The notes under the pieces: generated by a model
Databases searched by the model: none
Told to the model about the DNA's origin: nothing
Seen by the model: the letters and a program-made list of their open reading frames with translations, nothing else
Part shown: piece after piece, positions 9,901 through 21,455 of the stretch
Layout of the letters: every line of letters begins with the position of its first letter
Position numbering within the stretch: the first letter of the stretch is position 1
DNA from: Solilutibacter pythonis
Lineage (GTDB): Bacteria > Pseudomonadota > Gammaproteobacteria > Xanthomonadales > Xanthomonadaceae
Reading direction: 5' to 3'
NCBI RefSeq assembly: GCF_003697345.1
Contig: NZ_RFLY01000004.1
Span: forward strand, 124,001 to 188,000
Length of the DNA: 64,000 bases
Translations under genes and position numbers: made by a program

Positions 9901-10008
9901 CGGGTGAATCTGTCGATCATCAATTTACGTAATAAGATTGGCCCGTACCCGTTTGTAGATGATTCACTGGGCCGTCGTTATATGTTGACCAGTACCTACA
10001 AATTTTGA
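6922..10008 (+). CDS. TonB-dependent outer-membrane receptor
   Basis: This is a large (1028 aa) gated outer-membrane transporter that takes up a ligand using TonB-ExbBD energy. The GTG at 6922 is preferred over the TTG at 6877. A GGAGA ribosome-binding site lies 9 bp upstream, and the protein then starts with a clean signal peptide ending GVALA-QS. A TonB-box-like segment (LDTITVTGSRI) follows, then the plug domain (ISREEITQLGITNVAESL...RELTLVNGRRF) and a long beta-barrel ending in Phe (STYKF). Base composition is clearly richer in A/T than the neighbours, which may mean transfer or different selection. The ligand is unknown and no dedicated transporter genes are adjacent. It ends at a strong intrinsic terminator. 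Confidence 0.92.
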   Translation: MNKNFGKIFRHPLACAVFAALVAPGVALAQSTTQPPSDADGQTSKQTPRSLDTITVTGSRILRAGFDTLEPAQVISREEITQLGITNVAESLFRQPGFSAGASYRGDQSGFGAGVNFISRFGLGSNRELTLVNGRRFVSSNPPTQFGPASGGLQVDLSAIPTALIERVESIGIGGAPTYGSDAITGVTNLILRKDFEGVETTMGFGSTTYGDNIRFNFSSTFGKNFSDNRGNFTITASHDRNNGVLANSREFYRQNIAIVPNPNADMIKKFMPGRDPATDGRLSPGVGFDTSSADGIPGSVYIRNRTLSAITFGGMLLPATGNLIKNGAGQLLGFGPGSDQYFQFNSSGRLATFDPGMPFGTRMQSSGGDGMRLNDTIQLISDLDRSNVFATGRYDFTDSIRAFAELSWFKSKALEIADQSIYNGPYFSNLSLPLTFSIDNPFINPEDRATLAALGVTSFRLSRASRDIVENNSSSTSTIKRIVFGLDGIFDIGSRQAQWEVSINHGRGNFEYGGYALNQQKFINAINVRRDTNGNIVCDSSVTGTVADPACVPLNLFGLNSPSAEAKAYVTTPTLAHAANQQTVFNANMTVGLFDLPGGEFKVNGGYEQRHEKGSFTPDAFQQAGLGRSVPIQAISGSFKTREIFVEALAPIFGGDRSYPGLNRLEVTLKGRRVNNSLAGLFDAYTYGLQYEPFAGLQLRGNKTRSFRAPAIVELFQPVSTAFFSIPEACTPSNIGGGQTPDIRRRNCQAFFAAYPGVDPSTFAANSGTQQGTSGGNLNLRNEQAESWTAGIVFQPTFVKGLTMAVDYYKINMTEAITSLRAAQIVSACFDNPNFNANDPKNGNEFCKMISRDPSTGVANSIRTQRVNGQLLNFKGWTGEVRYSLNLADYGWGEGRINLGFFGYFPKSLQSQVTPVVPPAESIGSYGYSRRQYQWSAGFVGKHWMYGLAANYNSSTILDVQASNLPEQRDIYTRPSFTKWDGYLGYKFNEKVRVNLSIINLRNKIGPYPFVDDSLGRRYMLTSTYKF

Positions 10009-10036
10009 TCCATTTGATCATTTTCTGGTACTGAAA

Positions 10037-10071
10037 GAAGGCCGACAGCAAGCTGTCGGCCTTCTCCTTTT
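10037..10071 (+). terminator. Rho-independent terminator of TonB-dependent receptor gene
   Basis: A perfect 13-bp inverted repeat (GAAGGCCGACAGC / GCTGTCGGCCTTC) separated by AA is followed by TCCTTTT. It starts 28 bp after the receptor stop codon. Confidence 0.9.
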
Positions 10072-12705
<2,634 letters not shown>

Positions 12706-12728
12706 CGTTGCCGGATTTCCCGCCCGAT

Positions 12729-12757
12729 GGGCAGGCCGGCCGCACATCGGCCTGCCC
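12729..12757 (+). terminator. Hairpin downstream of hrpB, possible terminator
   Basis: A perfect 10-bp stem, GGGCAGGCCG / CGGCCTGCCC, with a 9-base loop begins 24 bp after the hrpB stop. There is no real U-tract (TTACAG follows), so it may stabilise the 3' end rather than terminate. Confidence 0.45.
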
Positions 12758-12801
12758 TTACAGAGTGACGGCGCCGGCCGGGCACGGCCCTACATGGCCC
12801 G

Positions 12802-12860
12802 CACGACACGACACGACCCGACACGACACGACCCGACACGACCCGACACGACCCGACACG
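12802..12860. repeat. Pentanucleotide tandem repeat (CACGA/CCCGA)
   Basis: About 11.8 copies of a 5-bp unit, a mix of CACGA and CCCGA, lie in the 295-bp space between the convergent hrpB and gspC/N-like genes. The order is three CACGA, one CCCGA, two CACGA, then alternating units. The rest of this intergenic stretch (12861-13000) shows no gene or clear signal. Unit and copy number suit slipped-strand length variation. Confidence 0.9.
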
Positions 12861-13000
12861 GCGCGAGGCCTTGGATGCCGGAACACGAAGCTCAACGGCG
12901 GCGGCGCGGGACAACGCCGCGCTGAGAAACGTCTGGCCGCAAAAACGCGGGGCCGCAACGGAAGCGCACGGCGGCGCGATACCTGGGGCGGCATGGCGCG

Positions 13001-13699
13001 TTACCGCTTCCGGGCCTGTTCCGACATGCGGGACATGTGGCGGCGCGCGGCTTCGATCCTGCGACGCACCTCCTCGACCTGATCCGGCTGCCGCATCGGC
13101 CCGGCGCCAGACGGCGCGCCCTGGCCGGCAGTGGATGCCGCCGCCCCGGCCAAGGGCAACGATCCGCCCGCGCCCACCATCGCCACGGGCGCGGGCAGGG
13201 CGGCGCGCGGGTCGATCTTCACGACCCGGCTGTCATCGCCCGAGCGGAACGTGGCGCTCCGTCCGGCGAGGTGAACCAGACGCCAGCCGGGATATCCCGG
13301 CACCTCCTGCCCCAGCTTGACCCGCACTTGCCGACCACCGGCGGGCGGCGCCAAGGTGACGAGACCTGTGCGCGCGGCGCGAACGATGCCGGTCAGTCTG
13401 ACTTCGAACGCCGGGGGCGCGGCGGCTTCTCCCCCGCCATCCGGCGACAAGTCCGCCACACGCGGCGCGCGCGACGAAAAAAACAAAGGCCGCGCCCATG
13501 CCGGGTTGGCCGGGCCCGGCAAGGCGACCTCCAGACTGGCCGCTTCCCCGAATTCCAGCCGGTGAGCGGAAGCGGGCGGAAGCGCGGCGCGCCTGGGAAG
13601 GCTTCCCGCCAGCCCCCAGAGGCAGAAGGCGAGGCTTCCCGCGAACACGGCCATCGATGGCAGCATCGTGCCCGGGAGCCGTTCGAGCCGGGTCATCAC
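13001..13699 (-). CDS. Type II secretion GspC/GspN-like (XpsN-type) protein
   Basis: This 232-residue protein has one N-terminal TM helix (about residues 15-33) and a small beta domain like the GspC homology region. That domain runs PLFFSSRAPRVADL, then FEVRLTGIVRAARTGLVTL, then VRVKLGQEVPGYPGWRLVHL. The tail is Ala/Gly/Pro-rich and ends in a charged helix. In Xanthomonas-type systems the gene after gspM encodes such a protein (XpsN), which bridges the inner-membrane platform to the secretin GspD. It overlaps gspM by 4 bp and is last in a gspL-gspM-gspN order. The GspC/N assignment rests on domain style and context. Confidence 0.65.
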   Translation of the reverse strand: MMTRLERLPGTMLPSMAVFAGSLAFCLWGLAGSLPRRAALPPASAHRLEFGEAASLEVALPGPANPAWARPLFFSSRAPRVADLSPDGGGEAAAPPAFEVRLTGIVRAARTGLVTLAPPAGGRQVRVKLGQEVPGYPGWRLVHLAGRSATFRSGDDSRVVKIDPRAALPAPVAMVGAGGSLPLAGAAASTAGQGAPSGAGPMRQPDQVEEVRRRIEAARRHMSRMSEQARKR

Positions 13700-14343
13700 A
13701 TCGCTCCCTGTCCAGGCTCGGCCCTTGCGCTCCCGGCCGGCGAAAGACCGCCGATCACCACAAAACCGACATCCAACACACCCGCCTGCCGGGCCAGGGG
13801 CGTGCCGCCATGCGCCGGCATCCCTGAAATATTCAGGCTATCGATGCGCAGGCGGGGCGCTTGCAGTTCCAGCGCCGCCAATACCCGCAGCATTTCGGCA
13901 TTGCCGCAGCGCAACCGCACCGACAGCCCGGCCCGTCCGGGCCGATCGCTCGCCGGGGCCGGTTCGAGGCGGACCGGGGCCCGGCTCTCCATCCGGCAGG
14001 ATTTCCCGTTGCGGCGCACGCGCGTCACCACCTCGTCGATGCGCCGCGCCAATTCGACTTCGCCTTGTTGCACGGTGGATTCCGTCAACCACAACCGTTG
14101 CCGCTGGGCTTCCGCTTCCACCCGCAGCGACAGCCCGGCCACGCTTTCTTTCTGGGCCAACAAGGATCGCGCGCGCGATAGCGCTTCATCCGCCTTGAGA
14201 AGCCGCCCGCGCTCCGCCTGCCAAGGCACCCACCAGGCCCGATGGAAGACACCGGACACCAGGCAAAGCAACACGGCCAGCAGCGCCACGGCAAGCCAGG
14301 CATGCCGGCGCGCCGAATCGGCGGGCGCGGGCGTCGTGCTCAT
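13696..14343 (-). CDS. gspM: Type II secretion system protein GspM (GspMb type)
   Basis: This is an inner-membrane platform component of a type II secretion system. The 215-residue protein has a short cytoplasmic N-terminus and one TM helix (HAWLAVALLAVLLCLVSGV, about residues 14-32). A periplasmic coiled-coil segment follows (LLKADEALSRARSLLAQKESVAGL), then a ferredoxin-like C-terminal domain (LSVRLRCGNAEMLRVLAALELQAPRLRIDSLNI), the layout of GspM/PilO-like proteins. It overlaps both neighbours by 4 bp, so all three genes are translationally coupled. Confidence 0.72.
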   Translation of the reverse strand: MSTTPAPADSARRHAWLAVALLAVLLCLVSGVFHRAWWVPWQAERGRLLKADEALSRARSLLAQKESVAGLSLRVEAEAQRQRLWLTESTVQQGEVELARRIDEVVTRVRRNGKSCRMESRAPVRLEPAPASDRPGRAGLSVRLRCGNAEMLRVLAALELQAPRLRIDSLNISGMPAHGGTPLARQAGVLDVGFVVIGGLSPAGSARAEPGQGAM

Positions 14344-15416
14344 TCGGGCTCCCCCTGCTTCAACTTGAGCCTGAGATCGAAGCGCTCACGGCGCGACCGG
14401 GGCTCGCCAACCGCGTGGGTGCTCATGCCGACCGCCCGCCACCTCGCGCTGTCTTGCAGGCGCGCAGGCAATCCGCTGGCCCGCGTGGTCAACCCCTGGA
14501 TTTGCAGATGGCCGGCTTGCAACGTCAGCCGCTCCACGTGGGTGTCGTCCGGCAGCCGCTCGGCAAGCGCGTCCAGCACCGTCACCACGGGCACCTGCCG
14601 CGCCTGTGCCGAGCGCGCCTGGCCGATGGCATGCGCCAGCCGCCGGGCGCGTTCCAACTGAAGGGCAACCTGTCGCGCCTGGACGCGTTCTCGCGCCAGT
14701 TCGGCTTCCGCCCGATCCGCCGCCGCGCGGGTGGCGGCCAACGACGCCCAGCAACCGACCACGATCAATGCCACCGACGCGCCCAGCAGCGGCGCATTCC
14801 AGCGCCAGCGGCCAACGGGTTTCCGGCGCAGGCCGGGCGGCAGCAGGTTCACCCCCAGGGGCTGGCCCGCCTCGTCGGCCACGTCCACGCCCTGCAAGCA
14901 CACGCCCGCCTCCCGAGCCCGGGTCAGGAGCGGCGCAAGCCGGCCACGGGGCGAGACCACCAGTTCCGCCTCGATCGTTCCGCTCAACGGATCGACGCCG
15001 CGGATCAGCGCGTCCCAGGCCACGTCGGCCTCGGCGAACGGTGTCCGCCTGTCGATCTCGAACCGCATCGCCCGACGCAAATGGCCCGATGCCGCCCACG
15101 GCAAAAATACCCTCGCCCGTACCGCACTGGCGGCGGGCACCAGCCACCAACGCGGCAACCGCGCATGGTTGGCGAGAATCTCGACACCCCTCACCTCCCC
15201 GGGCGCCGCCCCCTCCAAATCCGCGATCCAAACTTGCAGGCGGTCTTCTTCCAGCCGAAGCCATGCCCTGGGCGGAGCGGCAAACCAGCGCCGCCGCAGC
15301 CCGGTCGGCAATGCCAGCCGCAGCCCCCGTCCCCACCAATCCAGCAGGCGATGCCACTTGAAAACCATTGCGCCCGCGAACCCGCGTGGCGGGCCGGCGC
15401 CGACGATCGCCTCCAT
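14340..15416 (-). CDS. gspL: Type II secretion system protein GspL (PilM/PilN-like)
   Basis: GspL links the cytoplasmic secretion ATPase to the inner-membrane platform. The N-terminal half is a degenerate actin-like (PilM-like) domain (LRRAMRFEIDRRTPFAEADVAWDA). A PilN-like part follows, with PLGVNLLPPGLRR, a TM helix (about residues 215-235, GASVALIVVGCWASLAA), a coiled coil, and VVTVLDALAERLPDDTHVERL. The ATG at 15416 (358 aa) has a GGGAG site 8 bp upstream; the ATG at 15368 is an alternative. The frame stays open far upstream, but that part is low-quality sequence overlapping the divergent hydrolase gene. No gspD-K or gspC is nearby, so this operon is detached from the rest of the secretion genes. 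Confidence 0.75.
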   Translation of the reverse strand: MEAIVGAGPPRGFAGAMVFKWHRLLDWWGRGLRLALPTGLRRRWFAAPPRAWLRLEEDRLQVWIADLEGAAPGEVRGVEILANHARLPRWWLVPAASAVRARVFLPWAASGHLRRAMRFEIDRRTPFAEADVAWDALIRGVDPLSGTIEAELVVSPRGRLAPLLTRAREAGVCLQGVDVADEAGQPLGVNLLPPGLRRKPVGRWRWNAPLLGASVALIVVGCWASLAATRAAADRAEAELARERVQARQVALQLERARRLAHAIGQARSAQARQVPVVTVLDALAERLPDDTHVERLTLQAGHLQIQGLTTRASGLPARLQDSARWRAVGMSTHAVGEPRSRRERFDLRLKLKQGEPE

Positions 15417-15975
15417 CCACGGTGCTCCCATGCAAGCCATGCCGATGCCATCCCCCTCCGTCCGGAAAGCCCCGCTTCCGGCATTTCCCCGTCCCGCTGA
15501 TACTGCCGGGAATTCAGCCATCGATTCTATAGTGCCGCCGCCAGGGCCGGGCCAAGTGCCCGCCGCCGCCGCCGATACGAACGGATTCGCCTTTCGCCCG
15601 GGTATTCCCGCCGGGAGCCGCAGCCAACGCGATACGACGACGCCCGCCGGCGGAACGCCCGGCCAATCGATGGCATCGCCGGCACCCCCCAATGCCCAGC
15701 GATCCCACCAACCTCCATCAGGCCCTTGACACGAAAAACGGTAACCTCTGAATTGAACGCGGGCAGCGCCACTCAAACGGATGGAAATCCCGCCGCGGAC
15801 CATCCACGCACCGGCGACCGGCATGCACGCCCCTCGCCGCCATTGGCCTTCCACACCGCCTGGCCATTTGGCGAACCCATCGAATACATTCTCATCCACC
15901 AGAAATGACCATGCGCACATACGTGTCCACTGCCGCTGCCGCCACAATCGCGGTATCCATCCGGGGAAGCCATCG
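15417..15975. other. Divergent intergenic region, no gene seen
   Basis: These 559 bp lie between the gspL start and the start of the lipoprotein hydrolase. Several frames are open on both strands, but their translations are compositionally poor (Arg, Gly, Trp and Pro runs) and none shows a domain or ribosome-binding site. The only signal noted is a promoter-like TTGACA at 15725. Confidence 0.5.
15725..15753 (+). promoter_or_regulatory. Candidate sigma-70 promoter for hydrolase-natAB operon
   Basis: A perfect -35 TTGACA (15725-15730) is followed after 17 bp by TGAATT (15748-15753), a weak -10 with 3 of 6 matches. It lies about 220 bp upstream of the hydrolase start, leaving a long leader. Tentative. 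Confidence 0.3.
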
Positions 15976-17468
15976 ATGAAATCCACCTCACTGCCACCGC
16001 TGGCGGCAGCGCTGACCTTGGCCCTGTCGGCCTGCGGCGGCGGCCACCCACCCACCGCCAAACCCGGCGCGCGTCTGTTCGGCACGCTGGAATTCCAGCC
16101 GTGCGCACTGTCCACGGCGAACAGCCGCAAGGCATTGGAAGCGCAATGCGCCACGCTCCAGGTGCCGGAAAACCCGGCCCGGCCGCAAGGCCGCAAGATC
16201 GGCCTGAAGATCGCCTGGCTGACGCCGGAGAACGAAGCCGGCGCAATGCCCGATCCGGTCTTCATGCTGGCCGGCGGGCCGGGGCAGTCCGCGTTGCAAA
16301 GCTATCCCCAGCTCGATCCCGCCTTCGCCGACGTGCGCAAGCAGCGCCACGTGATCCTGGTCGACCAGCGCGGCACCGGCGGCTCCAATCCGCTGACCTG
16401 CCAGCAGGATGACGAGGAAACACCGAATTTCTCCCCCGAGCGCGCCGCCGCCTACGCCCGCCAATGCCTGAGCGCGCTGGAAAAACGCGCCGACCCGCGC
16501 TTCTACACCACCACCGACGCCGTGCGCGACCTCGATGCCGTGCGCCAGGCGCTGGGCGTGGAGAAGATCAACCTGATGGGCGTGTCCTACGGCACCCGCG
16601 TTGCCCAGCAATACGCGCTGCGTCATCCACAACACACCCGCACCGTGCTGCTGGATTCGGTGGTGCCCAACACCCTGCCACTCGGCAATATCTTCGCCCG
16701 CAACCTCGACGACGCCCTCGCCCTGCAATTCGGTCAATGCGCGAAGGACACCGCCTGCCGCGAGAAACTGGGCGACCCGCGCGCCCAGCTCGACACCCTG
16801 CTGGCGAAATTGAAAGCCGACCCGCCGCTGGTGCGATACCGCGACGCCAACACCCACGCGCCGAAGGAGGCGCGCCTCACCGCCGAATCGGTCGCCGGAC
16901 TGGTGCGGATGTACGCCTACATGCCGGCCGCGGCATCACTGCTGCCGGTCTTGATCCACGAAGCCAACCAAGGCCGCTACGAGGGCCTGATGGCGCTGAC
17001 GAAAATGCTCACCGGCGAAATGCGCGACGCCATGGCGCTGGGCATGCAGATGTCGGTGATATGCAGCGAGGACGCCGGCAGCTTCGACGCCCGCGAGGAA
17101 GACAAGGACACCGTGCTCGGACAGGACATGGCCCGGGCGATGGGCGCGATGTGCGAAGTCTGGCCGGTCGCCACACAGGTGCCGAAGGATTTCCGCGCCC
17201 CGCTCACCGGCGGCATCCCGGTGCTGGCGATCTCCGGCGAGTTCGACCCGGTCACGCCGCCGCGCTATGGCGACGTGGCCATCGCCAAGCTCTCCAATGC
17301 CCGCCACCTGGTGCTGAAAGGCCAGGGCCACAGCGTACTTGGCACCGGCTGCATGCCGAAACTCTTCGCGCAGTTCGTCGATAAAGCCGAGCCCAAGGCG
17401 CTCGACGCGAAATGCCTCGACACCCTCGGCCCCGTGCCGCCGTTCACTTCCTTCAACGGATGGAATCC

Positions 17469-17472
<4 letters not shown>
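15976..17472 (+). CDS. Alpha/beta hydrolase lipoprotein (S33 peptidase, TAP-like C-terminus)
   Basis: This is a secreted or membrane-anchored alpha/beta hydrolase resembling proline iminopeptidase and tripeptidyl aminopeptidase (498 aa). The ATG at 15976 follows a GGGGAAG site and gives a lipoprotein signal with lipobox LSAC-GGG (Cys about residue 20). Visible features are the oxyanion segment FMLAGGPGQS, the nucleophile elbow GVSYGTRVAQQ, the acid Asp in SGEFDPVTPPRYG, the catalytic His in GQGHSVLGTGC, and the cysteine-bearing cap of TAP-like enzymes. Its stop codon overlaps the NatA-type ATPase start (ATGA), so all three genes probably form one operon. The natural substrate is unknown. Confidence 0.85.
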
Positions 17473-18220
<748 letters not shown>

Positions 18221-18224
<4 letters not shown>

Positions 18225-19429
18225 ACAACGCCCGTCGAACCGGCTTCCTCGCCGCGCTGCTGACCGTGATGAGGAAGGAACTACGCGACTTCACCCGCGA
18301 CCGCAAAACCCTCCTGCTCACCCTGCTGATGGGCCCGCTGGTCTATCCGATCATGATGCTCGGCATGGGCAAGCTGAGCGAAATGCGCCGCAGCACACAG
18401 TTGGAAAAGCCACTGGCGATCGCCATCGTCGGGCACCAGCGCGTGCCCAATCTCACCGCCTTCCTGGCCAGCCAGGGCATCACCGCGATGAACTCGCCGC
18501 CCGGCGACGTCGAGGCGGCCATCCGCGCGCAGGATCAGGACGTCGCCCTGGTCATCGACGAGAAATTCGACGACGACTGGGCGGCCGGACGGCCGGCGCG
18601 CGTCACCATCGTCGCGGATTCCACTAGACGCAATGCCGATATACCGGTCGCCCGCGTGAACGCCGCGCTGGATGCCTACAGCCAGACCACCGGCGCGACG
18701 CGCCTCCTGGCCCGCGGCATCAACCCCGGCATCACCCGGGCGCTCGGCGTCGACCGCAAGGACATGGCGACACCGGAGGCCAAGCGCGGCGTATTGCTCT
18801 CGGTGGTCATGCCGCTGATCCTGCTGATCCTGGCCTTCATCGGCGGCGCGCACCTGTCGATGGACACCACCGCCGGCGAGCGCGAGCGTCAATCGCTGGA
18901 ACCCTTGCTCGCCACCCCGGCGTCGCGCGCGGCCCTGGTCAGCGGCAAGATGCTGGCCGCGGCCCTGGTCGGCATCACCAGCCTGGTGCTGACCCTGCTG
19001 GCGTTCAAGCTCAGCGCCAACCTGGCCGGCACCGGCATGGCGCGGATGATGGACGTCAGCCTGCCGGCCATCGCCGGGATGCTGCTGATCCTGCTGCCGC
19101 TGGTGCTGATTGGCACCGCGCTGCTGACCTTCCTTTCGGCCAACTCCAAGAGCATGAAAGAAGCGCAAGCGCAGATGACCTGGCTGCTGTTCCTACCGAT
19201 GGTCCCGGCCTACGCGCTGATGGCCTACCCGCTGAAGGACACCGAACTGTGGCAGTACGCGGTGCCGTTCCTGTCGCAGAACCAGATGCTGGCGAAAGTA
19301 TCGCGCGGCGAAATGCCGGGGCCGGAGCAATGGGCGGTGTACCTGGCGGCGGCCCTGGCGCTGGCCACCGCATTGTGGGCGGCGGCGGTGTGGCGCTACA
19401 AGCAGGAAAAACTGGCGATCGCCTCCTGA
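18221..19429 (+). CDS. ABC transporter permease (NatB / ABC-2 type)
   Basis: This is the membrane subunit paired with the NatA-like ATPase (402 aa). The first TM helix (LLLTLLMGPLVYPIMMLGM, about residues 28-46) precedes a large extracytoplasmic loop of about 150 residues, as in NatB. A cluster of five or six helices follows from about residue 190, including LLSVVMPLILLILAFIGG and AIAGMLLILLPLVLIGTALL. ERERQSLEPLLATPASRAAL between helices is a conserved ABC-2 cytoplasmic motif. The operon ends at a bidirectional-looking hairpin. Confidence 0.88.
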
Positions 19430-19453
19430 TCGCTCATGACCGCATCAAAACGA

Positions 19454-19479
19454 AAACGCCCGGCCAATGCCGGGCGTTT
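19454..19479. terminator. Terminator between convergent natB-like and TonB-domain genes
   Basis: A perfect 11-bp stem AAACGCCCGGC / GCCGGGCGTTT with loop CAAT is flanked by A-rich and T-rich sides, so it can act on both strands. It sits between the permease stop at 19429 and the stop of the opposing gene at 19497. Confidence 0.85.
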
Positions 19480-19496
19480 CGTCTTCGTCCTTCGCC

Positions 19497-20519
19497 TCAT
19501 TCCTGTGGATTGAAGGTGAAAGTACGGCGCGTCGTCACCGGCGCGTCCACCGCCTGGAAACGCCAGCGCCTGACCGCATTCAGCACTTCGTTGTTGAACA
19601 CCCGCGGGGGGTTGGCGCTGACCACCCGCGCCGAGGTCACGCTGCCATCCAGGCCAACCGTGAATTCCACCTGCACGCTGCCGGACTGCCCATTGCGCAA
19701 GGCGGCGCCTGGATAGCGCGGTTGCGGCGTGCTGAGCGCGCGCAGCTCGGTACTGGCCGCGCGCGGCGGCGCCGCGGGCGCGGGCGGCGGCGGCGCTGGA
19801 TTCGCGGCCTGGCGCTGGGCGGCCGCGCGCAATTCGGCCTGTCGACGTTCCTCCGCCGCCTGCGCTTCCTGCTGTTGGCGCTCTTCCTCCGCCTGCCGGG
19901 CGGCAGCTAGGCGATTGGCCTCGGCCTGTTTGGCGGCCAGTTGCTGCGCCGCCTGCTGCTGCATACGCTGCTGCTGCTCCCGGCGCTGCTTCTCCAGTTC
20001 GAGCCGGCGGGTTTCATCGGCAGCGGCGTTTTCCTTGCGCCGGTCGAAGGTGGCCTCGGCATCGGCGATACCGATCTTCAAACGTGGCAACGCCGGCGCA
20101 TTGGGGTCGGTCTTTTCCAGCAGCGAGAACAGGCGCTTGGCTTCGGCAAAATCGTCACGACCAATCGCCTGCTCGATGGCGATCAGCGCGTAGGGCTGCA
20201 AATCGGTCAGCGCGCTGGCGACCGCCGCGTCGCCCGGAATCTTGTCGCGCAGGGCGAGATAGTATTCCATCGCATTCTCGCCCGCCGGCGCATACAGACG
20301 TTGCTCGCTCACCGCCTTGCCGGCGGCCGCGCGCAACTGGTCCGCCCCCATCACCGATACCTGCGCGGACACCGCCGGCGCGGCGGCGTCGGTCGTCGGC
20401 GCCGTGCGGGTCTCGGCCGCCGTCTCGTCTTTTCCGCCACAGGCGGCCAAGGCGCAAGCCAGTGCCATCAACAGCACGGGGCGTTCGAAGAGGCACCCTC
20501 CCAAATCCATCCGCTTCAT
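19497..20519 (-). CDS. TonB C-terminal-domain lipoprotein
   Basis: This is a 340-residue protein with a lipoprotein signal (lipobox LAAC-GG, Cys about residue 27) instead of the usual TonB membrane anchor. The middle region looks like a small TPR-type helical repeat (IAIEQAIGRDDFAEAKRLFSLL). A long Gln/Glu/Ala/Arg-rich coiled coil (about residues 165-240) and a short Pro linker follow. The last about 85 residues are a TonB C-terminal domain with PQPRYPGAALRNGQSGSVQV, a DGSV turn and a WRF motif. Such a domain normally touches TonB-dependent receptors. With lipid anchoring and no ExbB-binding helix, it may be structural or part of a different envelope machine, which is inference. It is a single gene downstream of fnr. 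Confidence 0.8.
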   Translation of the reverse strand: MKRMDLGGCLFERPVLLMALACALAACGGKDETAAETRTAPTTDAAAPAVSAQVSVMGADQLRAAAGKAVSEQRLYAPAGENAMEYYLALRDKIPGDAAVASALTDLQPYALIAIEQAIGRDDFAEAKRLFSLLEKTDPNAPALPRLKIGIADAEATFDRRKENAAADETRRLELEKQRREQQQRMQQQAAQQLAAKQAEANRLAAARQAEEERQQQEAQAAEERRQAELRAAAQRQAANPAPPPPAPAAPPRAASTELRALSTPQPRYPGAALRNGQSGSVQVEFTVGLDGSVTSARVVSANPPRVFNNEVLNAVRRWRFQAVDAPVTTRRTFTFNPQE

Positions 20520-20628
20520 GCTTCGTCCCCCGTTGGAACGGCCGGCACGGCCACTCGAAGTCCGAAGTCTTTGCGCCGGAAGACCGGTTTGTCAACCGTG
20601 CGCGCCGGCGGGACGGCCGCGCCGCCGC

Positions 20629-21399
20629 TCAGTTCGCGCGTTTACGCCGTGGCAATGGCGGCGCCTCGGCCACCCCGTGGGCCAGACGGGTCAACGCGCC
20701 GGTATCGAGGATTTCCACTTGACGGCCGTGCACACTGATGAAGCCGTCCTCCTCCAGCCTGCTGAAACCGCGGCTGACGGTTTCCAGTGCCAGGCCCAGA
20801 TAGTTGGCGATATCGATCCGGCTCATCGGCAGGCGCAGGCGCAGCTCGTCGCGACCGATCGCCTTCAGCCGTTCCGACAGGCCGTGCAGGAACAGCGCGA
20901 TGCGCTCGTTGGCCTGCCGCCGCACCAGGATTTCCTTATGGTCCTGGTCGCGGTCGAGGCTCATGCCGATCACCCGCATCAGTTGCTGCTGCAACCCGGG
21001 TATCTGCGCGGCAATGCCGCCAAGCTGATCGAACGGGATCTCGCACAGACTGGCGGCGGTAAGCGCGATGGCATCGCAACGATGCTGGCCGCTGGAGAGC
21101 GCATCCAGGCCGATCAATTCGCCGGGCAAGTGGAAACCGACCACCTGCTCGTCGCCGCTTTCGCTGTAAGTGACGGTCTTGACCGCGCCATCGCGGGTGA
21201 TGAAGACCGAGCCCATCGTATCGCCCATACGGAACAGGTGAACGCCCGCCGCCAAGGGGCGGCGGCTGCGGATGATCTCATCGAGCCGCTCCATGTCGAC
21301 GTGGCTCATCCCGCCACCTGCCAGACATAGCTGCTGTAGGGAACAGTTCGCGCAACTGCGTCGCAGCCCTGGAAGATCAACGGCGGTGGACGTATCCAT
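20629..21399 (-). CDS. fnr: FNR/Anr-type oxygen-sensing transcriptional regulator
   Basis: This is a Crp/Fnr-family regulator of 256 residues. It has the cysteine pattern needed for an oxygen-labile [4Fe-4S] cluster: C16-x2-C19-x5-C25 at the N-terminus and C119 in ALTAASLCEIPF. The cyclic-nucleotide-type beta barrel follows, then a dimer helix and a C-terminal helix-turn-helix (SRIDIANYLGLALETVSRGFSRLEEDG) with the ExxSR recognition residues of FNR. FNR proteins activate genes under low oxygen. The gene lies just beyond the cbb3 oxidase cluster, whose promoter carries an FNR-type box, so it very probably controls that cluster. Confidence 0.93.
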   Translation of the reverse strand: MDTSTAVDLPGLRRSCANCSLQQLCLAGGGMSHVDMERLDEIIRSRRPLAAGVHLFRMGDTMGSVFITRDGAVKTVTYSESGDEQVVGFHLPGELIGLDALSSGQHRCDAIALTAASLCEIPFDQLGGIAAQIPGLQQQLMRVIGMSLDRDQDHKEILVRRQANERIALFLHGLSERLKAIGRDELRLRLPMSRIDIANYLGLALETVSRGFSRLEEDGFISVHGRQVEILDTGALTRLAHGVAEAPPLPRRKRAN

Positions 21400-21455
21400 A
21401 GGTGAACATTATGCCAGCCGTGCATAGCCGCATGGCGACACCGGGTTTCTACGCC

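Noticed and set aside
12802-12860. CRISPR array
   Set aside because: The units are 5 bp and contiguous, with no spacers.
12758-12994. Minus-strand ORF with repeated RVVSC units
   Set aside because: The protein repeat is simply the pentanucleotide DNA repeat translated. No start signal or domain.
15417-16265. N-terminal extension of the gspL frame (open to 16265)
   Set aside because: It overlaps the divergent lipoprotein hydrolase, is Gly/Arg/Trp-rich and has no domain. A good ribosome-binding site precedes the ATG at 15416 instead.
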